NCBI GenBank assembly: GCA_020849615.1
Contig: JADLFW010000004.1
Span: 62,001-126,000 of the forward strand
Length of the DNA stretch: 64,000 nucleotides
DNA from: Phycisphaerales bacterium
Lineage (GTDB): Bacteria; Planctomycetota; Phycisphaerae; Phycisphaerales; UBA1924
Reading direction: 5' to 3'
Below are positions 35,983 to 43,243 of the stretch, in pieces (position 1 is the stretch's first letter; every line of letters starts with the position of its first letter). The notes under the pieces were generated by a model. That model saw only the letters and a program-made list of their open reading frames with translations, ran no database searches and was not told the origin of the DNA. A program made the translations under genes and the position numbers.

Positions 35983-37554
35983 ATGAGCGATACACCGTCC
36001 AACCCGGCTCCCGAGTCGATCCACAAGCTGGAGGCCCAGCGGCGGGCCAACCGCGAGGCGGCGGCGGCGCTGGGGCTGAAGCCGTACGGGGGCCGCACGG
36101 ATGGGATCATCACGAGCGAGCTGGCCCGGGAGGTGTACGACGAGGCGGCGAACACGGAGTTCAACGCGAACTCCAAGACGCCGGGGTACGCGGACCGCCG
36201 GCCCGTCGTGACGATCGCCGGGCGGGTGGTGCTGGCGCGGGATAACGGGAAGCTGATCTGGCTGAGCCTGCGGGACCACACGGGGGACCTGCAGGTGGCG
36301 GTGTCGCAGCGGGAGTGCGATGAGATGGGGTTCCGGCTCGCGAAGCTGACGGACCTGGGGGATGTGGTGATCGCGACGGGCCGGGTGATGAAGACCAGGA
36401 CCGGCGAGGTGACGGTGTGGGCGACGGGCCTGGCGCCCGCCTCCAAGTGCCTGGTGCCGCCGCCGGAGAAGCACGCCGGGCTGCACGATGTGGAGATCCG
36501 GTACCGGCAGCGGTACGTGGACCTGTGGGCCAACCCCGAGACGCTGAAGGTCTTCGAGCTGCGGTCGCGGATCGTGGCGCGCGTGCGGGCGTTCATGCAG
36601 GGCCGCGGGTACCTGGAGGTCGAGACGCCGATGCTGCAGACGCTGGCGGGCGGCGCTGCTGCGCGTCCCTTTGTCACGCACATGAACGCGCTGGACATCG
36701 ACCTGTTCATGCGGATCGCGCCGGAGCTGTACCTGAAGCGGCTGCTGGTGGGCGGGCTGCCGCGGGTGTTCGAGATCAACCGCAACTTCCGCAACGAGGG
36801 GCTGGACAAGCAGCACAACCCCGAGTTCACGATGCTGGAGGCGTACCACGCGCACGGGGATGTCGAGACGGTGATGGAGCTGACCGAGTCGGCGGTGCGG
36901 GATGCGGCGAAGATGATCGCGGGCGACGGCCCGGCCGTCCTTCCCTTCGGCGACCTGACCATCGACTACGACCGGGGCTTCGATCGCGTTTCGTACGGCG
37001 AACTCTTCGAGCGGGCTTACGGGTTCGCCATGACGGACACCGCGCGGGCCCGGGAGGAGCTGAAGAAGCACCATCCGCACCTGCTGAAGAACAACCCGCG
37101 AGCGATCGACGAGATGGATGCGGCGCTGGTGATCAACGAGCTGTTCGAGGAGAAGGGCGAATCGCAGCTCGATCCTTCGCGGCCGACGTTCATCACCGAC
37201 TACCCCAGCGCGATCTCGCCGCTGACGCGGCCCAAGCCCGACAACCCGGCGCTGGCGGACCGGGCCGACCTGTTCATCGCGGGGATGGAGATCGCGCCGC
37301 ACTACACGGAGCTGAACGACCCGGATGTGCAGGAGGCCAAGTTCCGCGAGCAGCTCAAGGGCATGGATGCGGAGACCAGCGCCGAGGAGAACACGTTCAG
37401 GACATTCGATGAGGACTTCATCCGGGCGCTGAAGGTGGGGATGCCGCCGGCGGGCGGGATGGGGCTGGGGATCGACCGGCTGGTGATGCTGCTGACCAAC
37501 CAGCGAACGATCCGCGATGTGCTGCTGTTCCCGATGATGCGGCCGGAGGAATGA
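35983..37554 (+). CDS. lysS: Lysyl-tRNA synthetase, class II
   Basis: A 523-residue class IIb enzyme. The N-terminal OB fold for the anticodon contains VTIAGRVVLARDNGKLIWLSLRD. Class II motif 2 is FEINRNFRNEGLDKQHNPEFTM and motif 3 is GMGLGIDRLVMLL near the C-terminus, with LFPMMRPEE ending the protein as is typical. The ATG at 35983 begins MSDTPSNPAPES. Upstream in-frame codons to 35722 come from repeat DNA. Length and motifs are normal. Confidence 0.96.
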   Translation: MSDTPSNPAPESIHKLEAQRRANREAAAALGLKPYGGRTDGIITSELAREVYDEAANTEFNANSKTPGYADRRPVVTIAGRVVLARDNGKLIWLSLRDHTGDLQVAVSQRECDEMGFRLAKLTDLGDVVIATGRVMKTRTGEVTVWATGLAPASKCLVPPPEKHAGLHDVEIRYRQRYVDLWANPETLKVFELRSRIVARVRAFMQGRGYLEVETPMLQTLAGGAAARPFVTHMNALDIDLFMRIAPELYLKRLLVGGLPRVFEINRNFRNEGLDKQHNPEFTMLEAYHAHGDVETVMELTESAVRDAAKMIAGDGPAVLPFGDLTIDYDRGFDRVSYGELFERAYGFAMTDTARAREELKKHHPHLLKNNPRAIDEMDAALVINELFEEKGESQLDPSRPTFITDYPSAISPLTRPKPDNPALADRADLFIAGMEIAPHYTELNDPDVQEAKFREQLKGMDAETSAEENTFRTFDEDFIRALKVGMPPAGGMGLGIDRLVMLLTNQRTIRDVLLFPMMRPEE

Positions 37555-38034
37555 CCCGCGGCGTGATGTAGCAATGACTACAACACGCGCCGATGTAAGC
37601 AATTTCAGGGTTTTTCCAACGATCGACGCGCGGGTGTATTGCACATCCCGGGTCAAGACCTCACGCGCACGATTCGTGAATTCCTGCTGCAACCGCGCGC
37701 CGGGCGCGGCGAATGGCTTGGCGGGACGCCGAGGAGGGAGACCGCGGCGCAGCGCCCGGGGACATGCACCGTCCCCGGGCGCGCACGCGGGAAACATCCG
37801 CGGCGTTCCCGGACTTCGGCCCGTCTTCTGATCGCTTTCCGGACCTGTTACCGATTCGAGATTGGCAATCCGCGCAGGATCGCCGGGGCGTGCCGCGCAC
37901 GCGGCGGCCCGGCGCGCGGGGTTGAGTTCGCTTGTTCGCCGGCCTGAAGGTCCTGGGTCATGGTTGGGGTGGCGGCGCACCGCGGCCCGTGCCGAACGCG
38001 CGGGCCGCGGGCGCCGACTGCGGAGAGTTCAACA
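37555..38034. other. 480-nt intergenic region with one strong hairpin
   Basis: There is no gene. A perfect 12-pair inverted repeat GCGCCCGGGGAC / GTCCCCGGGCGC (37752-37763 and 37771-37782) has no T run on either side. It is more likely a structured leader or pause than a terminator. The start of the region (37560-37650) is relatively AT-rich. GGAGAG at 38022-38027 is the ribosome-binding site of the next gene. Confidence 0.45.
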
Positions 38035-38868
38035 ATGAAGACCAGACTGCTCCTCGCCACCGCCGGGCTGACCGCGCTGGCCGCGACTGTTTCGGCCGGG
38101 CCCGTCAAGCACGCCGGCACCGCGGCGGGGACCGTTTCGATCCTGCACGGCCAGGACAGGGAGCTGGTGAGCCTGGCGTTCGCGACGACGGGTTTCACGA
38201 TGACGGGGGCGGATTTCCTGAACTTCACCGACGGCTCGGTCGTGAACAACATCGGCCCGTACGGCTGGTTTGACCCGATGGCCCGCGATGTGGATGGGGC
38301 GAACGTGTACACGGGCAACCCGGACCGGGCTGACGGCTCATCGCCCTACGACGGCGAGGCCGCAGCGATGGGGACGCTCGCGGAGGTCTTCGGGGCGTTC
38401 AGCGGGTACAAGAACATGTCGCGGCTGATCGATGGCGAGGATAATTCGGGGTGGGTGCTCGACCTGCTCTTTGACCCTTCCAGGCGGCTGGATGCCGACG
38501 GCGATGATGCCACGGCGGAGGTCGCGGTGCTGGAGCGCGGGCGGAACTCGGATTTCAACATCTACGGCATCACGACCGGCAACGCGGTGACGGGCCCGCT
38601 GTTTGTCTCCCGGGCGGAGACCGGCGGCGTGGGGTGGTCGCTGGACACGCTCGAGATCGGGGACGCCCAGGAGGTTGGCGCGGTGGGGATCAGCCTGGAT
38701 GCTTCGTGGGTGGATCTGATCGGCCTGCGGATCGAGGCGGCGGGCGGGTTCAACGGCCCGGACCTGATCGCGGTGGGCACGGGCCCCTTGCGGACGGTGC
38801 CGGCGCCGGGGTCGTTCGCCTTGGCGGGTTTGGCGGCGCTGATGGTGGGCGCGGCCCGTCGCCGGTGA
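38035..38868 (+). CDS. Exported protein with PEP-CTERM-like tail
   Basis: A 277-residue exported protein. The signal peptide ends TVSA-G (residue 21). The mature domain is beta-rich (SLAFATTGFTMTGADFLNF) and of no named family. The C-terminus is VPAPGSFALAGLAALMVGAARRR: a Pro-rich motif, one hydrophobic helix and a triple-Arg end. This is the layout of PEP-CTERM/exosortase sorting signals, in a PAPG variant. GGAGAG lies before the ATG and a strong terminator follows. No exosortase gene is in the window. Confidence 0.82.
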   Translation: MKTRLLLATAGLTALAATVSAGPVKHAGTAAGTVSILHGQDRELVSLAFATTGFTMTGADFLNFTDGSVVNNIGPYGWFDPMARDVDGANVYTGNPDRADGSSPYDGEAAAMGTLAEVFGAFSGYKNMSRLIDGEDNSGWVLDLLFDPSRRLDADGDDATAEVAVLERGRNSDFNIYGITTGNAVTGPLFVSRAETGGVGWSLDTLEIGDAQEVGAVGISLDASWVDLIGLRIEAAGGFNGPDLIAVGTGPLRTVPAPGSFALAGLAALMVGAARRR

Positions 38869-38892
38869 CCGGTAGTTGCGAGCTCCTTGTCC

Positions 38893-38932
38893 GGCCGCCC
38901 TCCGGGATGTTTGGGGGGCGGCCTGTTTTTTT
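38893..38932 (+). terminator. Terminator of the first PEP-CTERM gene
   Basis: Stem GGCCGCCC / GGGCGGCC followed by a run of eight T residues. Confidence 0.8.
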
Positions 38933-39237
38933 GGCCCGGCGAGATGCGGGGGTGTCGTGGCGGACGTTATCGGATGCCGAACCGGGCGCCCCGGTATTAC
39001 GTGCGAGGGTCGGGAAGCAATCAGCAGATAACAGTTCGGGATGTCGGCATATGCCTTTGGCCCGTCCGGCCTTGCCCAAGTTGACGGCGGTGTCGTCTTT
39101 TTTCTAAGCCGTGAAACAGCGGGATCTTGGAAAGCGAAGGGGGAGAGGATACGTTTATGGAGTCGCCGTTTCCGCGATCGGCCCGGCTGATCGACCCGGC
39201 GAGGAGAGACACGAAGGTTCACAGAGGAGAGAAGGCA
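38933..39237. other. Spacer between the two PEP-CTERM genes
   Basis: No gene. TTGACG at 39081-39086 with a T-rich segment 11 nt later could be part of a promoter, but no good -10 is seen. Near the end, AGAGACACGAAGGTTCACAGAGGA (39205-39230) belongs to the low-complexity repeat class and supplies the AGAGGAGA ribosome-binding site of the next gene. Confidence 0.35.
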
Positions 39238-39777
39238 ATGTCTATTCGCGCGCAGGCCGCCCTCATGGGCGCGGCTGTGGTTCTCGGGATGTCGGGGCAG
39301 GCTATGGCGCAGAGCCGCAGCTCGTTCCTGACGCTGGATGCCCTGACGGATCTGAGCATCACTCAGGAATCGCCCCTGACGTACCGGGTGGATGTCGGCG
39401 CAGCGCCGACGATGTCGTACCTGGGTGTGACGTACACCGTGAACTCGGTGTTCGGCTTCTGGGCGCTCTCGGATATGGACAACGACTTTGCCGACACGAC
39501 CAGCTTCGGCGACTGGGATGCGAGCGAGAACCTCTCCGGCGCGGGCGGGATCAGCGGGTGGAAGACCAACCCGAACAAGGGCATCGCGCCGGGCGGCACG
39601 CTGGCTTTTACGTTCGACCGGCTCACGCTCGCCGATGTCAGCTCGTTCGGCATGCACATCCGCGTCAACGAGACGCTGCCGACGGGCGGCAACACGGCGT
39701 ACTTCACGGTACCGACGCCCGGCTCGCTGGCGCTCATGAGCGTGGCCGCGGTGGTGCTGCCCCGGCGCCGGCGGTGA
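39238..39777 (+). CDS. Exported protein with PEP-CTERM-like tail
   Basis: A 179-residue exported protein. The signal peptide ends QAMA-Q (residue 25). The mature part is a single beta-rich domain containing SYLGVTYTVNSVFGFWALSD and a Thr-Phe-rich strand, followed by VPTPGSLALMSVAAVVLPRRRR, a second PEP-CTERM-like tail in this neighbourhood. It is not clearly homologous to the preceding gene outside the tail. It has its own ribosome-binding site and terminator, so it is a single-gene unit. Function unknown. Confidence 0.82.
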   Translation: MSIRAQAALMGAAVVLGMSGQAMAQSRSSFLTLDALTDLSITQESPLTYRVDVGAAPTMSYLGVTYTVNSVFGFWALSDMDNDFADTTSFGDWDASENLSGAGGISGWKTNPNKGIAPGGTLAFTFDRLTLADVSSFGMHIRVNETLPTGGNTAYFTVPTPGSLALMSVAAVVLPRRRR

Positions 39778-39801
39778 ACATCTGAGATTGACCTCCTTGG
39801 G

Positions 39802-39829
39802 CCGGCCGCGCGATGCGGCCGGTTTTTTT
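39802..39829 (+). terminator. Terminator of the second PEP-CTERM gene
   Basis: Stem CCGGCCGC / GCGGCCGG with a CGCGAT-like loop and seven T residues. Confidence 0.85.
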
Positions 39830-39845
39830 GCGCGCGGGGTTCCCG

Positions 39846-39867
39846 GGCACAGGCGGGACGCCTGTGC
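39846..39867. repeat. GGCACAGGCG palindrome, copy 3
   Basis: Same stem, loop and downstream CACCCCGA as the copies at 26.7 and 28.7 kb. It is directly followed by CCCGCCCCGGAGCGGCGGG, a degenerate relative of the CTCGGAGAG hairpin, so the two repeat families sit side by side here. Confidence 0.7.
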
Positions 39868-39916
39868 CACCCCGAGCCCGCCCCGGAGCGGCGGGCCACC
39901 GTCAGGACCGGGCGCG

Positions 39917-39922
39917 TACCCT
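39917..39922 (+). promoter_or_regulatory. Putative -10 box, leaderless start of hisS
   Basis: TACCCT, then CCCGCC, then the hisS ATG, with no Shine-Dalgarno site. No -35 match. Confidence 0.4.
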
Positions 39923-39928
39923 CCCGCC

Positions 39929-41413
39929 ATGGCCCACACCCTCCAGGCCCCGACCGGGCTGCGTGACTTCTACCCCGCGGATCTGCTGCGGCGGCGGTAC
40001 ATCGAGAAACTGTGGCGGGACACGGCGATCCGGCACGGGTTCGAGGAGATCGATGGCCCGACGTTCGAGCACGCGGAGCTGTACAAGATCAAGTCGGGCG
40101 AGGGGATCCTGAACGAGATGTTCGGGGTGTTCAGCGGGAAGGATGAATCGCAGCGGGCGGCGCTGGCGCAGGGAGAGGCCCCGTACGCGCTTCGGCCCGA
40201 GTTCACCCCGACGCTGGCGCGGCTCTACGCGGCGAAGGCGGCGACCTTGCCCAAGCCGTGCAAGTGGTTCTGGCAGCAGAACTGCTACCGGGCGGAGAAG
40301 CCGCAGCGGGGCCGGCTGCGGGAGTTCATGCAGTGGAACTGCGATGTGATTGGGACGGAGAACGAGCCGGAGGCGCAGGCCAGGGCGGATGCGGAGGTTA
40401 TTGGGGTTTCCATCGCGCTGCTAGCGCTCGCGGGACTTCAACCGGAGCGTACGTCACCTGGCGTGACAGCTCGCATCTGCGATCGATCGATCATGCAGAT
40501 GTGGTTCGCCTCTAGGGGCGTTCCTGAAGTGCTGATGCCGCTCGCATTTGAATTGCGCGACCGCGCTTTAAAGGAGCCGACCGAACGCCTCCACGAAGTG
40601 GCCACACGTGCCGGGATGGGCTGGGACGCGCAGATGTCTGTGCTTCGCGCACGAGCAATCGTCGTGAATGCAGGCGCTATCAAATCGCACGGCCCCGCTG
40701 TTGCCGATGTGATGGATGTAAGCGGATTCAACTTGCTTGATGAATCGCTTCTCTCTTTCGGGATCGACGAATGGTGTCGATTCGATACCACGATTGCTCG
40801 CGGCCTCGCGTATTACACGGGCATGGTCTTTGAAGTCATCGCCGAGGGTGAGCGGGCCATCGCGGGCGGGGGTCGCTACGACAACCTCATCGAGCTCTTC
40901 GGCGGGCCGCCGACTCCCGCTGTGGGCTTCGGCATGGGCGATGTCGTGCTGTCGCTGCTGCTCGCGGACAAGGGGCTGATGCCCGAGGGCAAGGATTTGC
41001 TCGAGGCGCTCTCTGCGCCGGCGGCCTCGTTCCGGCCCGATGCGTTCGTGATCTCCAACGGCACACCCGAGGCGGATGCCGCCGTGCGCCCGCTGGTCGC
41101 GAAGCTGCGTCGCGGGACCGAGTCGGCGGCGTGGCTGGCGAAGGAGGGGCGCAAGCCGTGGGAGGCCGCGCGGTACGGCTCGGTGGGAGAGGATGACCCG
41201 GCGGCCCGGCCCGTGCACGCGCGGCACACGTACAAGACGACCAAGAACGTGGGGAAGCTGCTCAAGGAGGCTTCGGATCAGCACGCGCGGGCCGCGGTGA
41301 TCATCGAGTCGGGGGAGCACGCCACCGTGCGCAACCTCGAGACGCGGGAGGAGCAGAAGGATGTCCCGCTCAATCGCGTGCCGGGCGTGATCGCGGGGTT
41401 GGTCGCCGGATGA
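39929..41413 (+). CDS. hisS: Histidyl-tRNA synthetase, mosaic base composition
   Basis: A class II synthetase of 494 residues. It opens with TGLRDFYPADLLRRRYIE. Motif 2 is QQNCYRAEKPQRGRLREF, and the His-specific GLAYYTGMVFEV and GGGRYDNLIELFGG are present, followed by the anticodon-binding domain. The stretch 40397-40840 (residues about 157-304) is visibly lower in GC (50-58% per 60-nt line against about 70% on both sides) and uses codons such as CTT, GCA and TCT that are rare in its neighbours, yet the frame is intact. This suggests replacement of an internal segment by recombination. Start at 39929 from the conserved N-terminus. Confidence 0.95.
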   Translation: MAHTLQAPTGLRDFYPADLLRRRYIEKLWRDTAIRHGFEEIDGPTFEHAELYKIKSGEGILNEMFGVFSGKDESQRAALAQGEAPYALRPEFTPTLARLYAAKAATLPKPCKWFWQQNCYRAEKPQRGRLREFMQWNCDVIGTENEPEAQARADAEVIGVSIALLALAGLQPERTSPGVTARICDRSIMQMWFASRGVPEVLMPLAFELRDRALKEPTERLHEVATRAGMGWDAQMSVLRARAIVVNAGAIKSHGPAVADVMDVSGFNLLDESLLSFGIDEWCRFDTTIARGLAYYTGMVFEVIAEGERAIAGGGRYDNLIELFGGPPTPAVGFGMGDVVLSLLLADKGLMPEGKDLLEALSAPAASFRPDAFVISNGTPEADAAVRPLVAKLRRGTESAAWLAKEGRKPWEAARYGSVGEDDPAARPVHARHTYKTTKNVGKLLKEASDQHARAAVIIESGEHATVRNLETREEQKDVPLNRVPGVIAGLVAG

Positions 41414-41472
41414 TCGACGGTGGGCTCGGGCGCATCCAGGCAGCGGCGCTCGTTTCGGACGTTGACGCTCCC

Positions 41473-41494
41473 GCCCGCCTCGGAGAGGCGAGCC
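41473..41494. repeat. Hairpin repeat, CTCGGAGAG family, copy 3
   Basis: GCCCGCC-TCGGAGA-GGCGAGC, one mismatch from a perfect stem. It lies between the convergent ends of hisS and lepB, as copy 2 lies between convergent plsY and doxX. Confidence 0.6.
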
Positions 41495-41506
41495 ACCTCG
41501 GTCCGC

Positions 41507-43198
41507 CTACCAGATCCACCGCATGCGGCCGAAATCGGGCACGGGCAGGCCCAGGCTGCGCTGCAGTGAGGGGAAGTACACGAAGAACGCCTTGCCCACG
41601 AGCAAATCGCGGGGCACGACGCCGACCTGGCCATCGCGGATCGAGGCCGCGACCCACGGGTCCACGTGCTGCCACAGCCGGGCATCGAAGCTCGCCGGGC
41701 TGTTGTCGCCGCAGACGAAGAACTGCTCGGTCGTGAGCGTGGGTGTGGAGTAGGGGTGCGTCGCGCGGGCCGGGCCCGGCGTTTCGTTCAGGATTCCCGG
41801 GACGTAGAAGAGATCGCGGTCGAGCTGCACACGGTGGATGGTGAGCGGCCCGCCCGTGAACCCGAGCTTGATGGCGGGCTGGCGGTAGCGCTGGGGCGCG
41901 GCGAAGACGTTGGGATCGCGCGGGTTGGCCTCGGCGAGCAGGCGGGTGAGGGGGATCCCGATCGCCGCTTCGACCCGCTGGGGCGGGAGCCAGTCGTATT
42001 CAGCGCGGGCCGCGGGCTTGCCGTCGATCCAGAGGGTGAGGGCTTGGTCGGCGTGCCAGAACTCGATGGAGGTGGCCCGGCCCGGCTCGAGGGCCTGGGT
42101 GGGGGCGCCCTGCGCCAGCGTGGTCCAGGAATTTTCGGGAGCGCCCTCGGCGGGGCGGGGGCGCATCTCGAGGGTGACCTTGCCGGGCCGGCCCGCGGTG
42201 ATCACGGCGCGGAACTCGTGGCCGCGGGCTTCGAGGAGGATCGTGGACGTCTGGCCCGGCGTGTCGGGCTGGACCTCGCAGGCGAGGCGGAGGTCGGAGA
42301 CGGGGTACTTGGGGCGGAGGTCGGCGCGCGGGCCTTCGTTGTAGGGGTAGAAGTCGACGATGGGGCGGTTGATGCTGTCCCAGGCGAGCTGGGTCGGGCC
42401 CGCGCCTTCGTAGCGGTACGAGGCCCGGCCGTTGAGCAGCCAGCCGGTGGTGGTGGTGATCCAGGGGGCGGGGAACTCGCGGCCATCGCGCATGGGGCGG
42501 GCCGGGGTGTAGCGGGAATCGAAGACGGGCTGCCAGACAGCGCGCTGGATGCGCTCGGGCTTGCGGGCGATCTTCCAGCCCGGCCCGGTCCATGCGTTGT
42601 CCTCGGGGGATTGACGGGCCATGCCTGTCGAAGCGGGCCGGGCGAAGACATCGCCATCGACGATGGCGATCTCCTCACCGGGGAGGCCGATGAGGCGCTT
42701 GATGAAGTTTTCCTGCGGGTTGGTGGGGTTCTTGAAGACGATGACATCGAAGCGCTCGGGCCCGAGCATGGCGTAGAGGTACTTGAGGACGAAGATGCGA
42801 TCGCCGGAGCGGAGAGGCACACCGGGGTAGCTGAGCTCCTCCCGGGTCATGGGGTCGTGGACGATGACGGGCTGGTTGGCCGAGCCCTGCGGGTCGAGCG
42901 GCGATGCGCTGGTGTTGTCGCGGCCCTGCTCATCGCGCGGGTAGTAGAAAGGCCCGGCGGGCCAGGTGTAGCCGGTGGACGGGCCGGTGAACCGCATGTG
43001 GGCGCCCATGAGGGTCGGCGCCATGGAGCCGGTGGGGATGAGGAAGGCCTCGATGACGAACCCGCGGAACACGAACGCGAGAATGAACGCGATCATGATC
43101 GAGGTGATCGTCTCCTTGATCGATGACTTGTCGTGGTGCGCGTGCTCCTCGGATGTACTGCCGGTGAGGTGCTGAGCTTCGGATGAGCGGAGGGCCAT
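41507..43198 (-). CDS. lepB: Signal peptidase I with large inserted domain
   Basis: Membrane-bound Ser/Lys peptidase that removes signal peptides; 563 residues, about twice the bacterial norm. One N-terminal helix (IMIAFILAFVFRGFVIEAF) precedes the catalytic serine in IPTGSMAPTL (Ser58). The general base is Lys167 in ENFIKRLIGLPGEE, and box E is VCGDNSPASFDARLW near residue 495. Between boxes D and E lie roughly 300 extra residues (about 185-485) with a beta-rich segment (EVQPDTPGQTSTILLEARGH, LTLWIDGKPAA) reminiscent of a laminin-G/concanavalin-type sandwich. The ATG has no ribosome-binding site; TATCCT lies seven bases upstream. It must process the many exported proteins nearby. Confidence 0.94.
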   Translation of the reverse strand: MALRSSEAQHLTGSTSEEHAHHDKSSIKETITSIMIAFILAFVFRGFVIEAFLIPTGSMAPTLMGAHMRFTGPSTGYTWPAGPFYYPRDEQGRDNTSASPLDPQGSANQPVIVHDPMTREELSYPGVPLRSGDRIFVLKYLYAMLGPERFDVIVFKNPTNPQENFIKRLIGLPGEEIAIVDGDVFARPASTGMARQSPEDNAWTGPGWKIARKPERIQRAVWQPVFDSRYTPARPMRDGREFPAPWITTTTGWLLNGRASYRYEGAGPTQLAWDSINRPIVDFYPYNEGPRADLRPKYPVSDLRLACEVQPDTPGQTSTILLEARGHEFRAVITAGRPGKVTLEMRPRPAEGAPENSWTTLAQGAPTQALEPGRATSIEFWHADQALTLWIDGKPAARAEYDWLPPQRVEAAIGIPLTRLLAEANPRDPNVFAAPQRYRQPAIKLGFTGGPLTIHRVQLDRDLFYVPGILNETPGPARATHPYSTPTLTTEQFFVCGDNSPASFDARLWQHVDPWVAASIRDGQVGVVPRDLLVGKAFFVYFPSLQRSLGLPVPDFGRMRWIW

Positions 43199-43205
43199 GG
43201 CCCGA

Positions 43206-43211
43206 AGGATA
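43206..43211 (-). promoter_or_regulatory. Putative -10 box, leaderless start of lepB
   Basis: TATCCT on the minus strand, seven bases before the lepB ATG, with no Shine-Dalgarno site. Confidence 0.4.
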
Positions 43212-43243
43212 CGCGGTCGGCGACCGGGCCACGGAGCTTGCGT

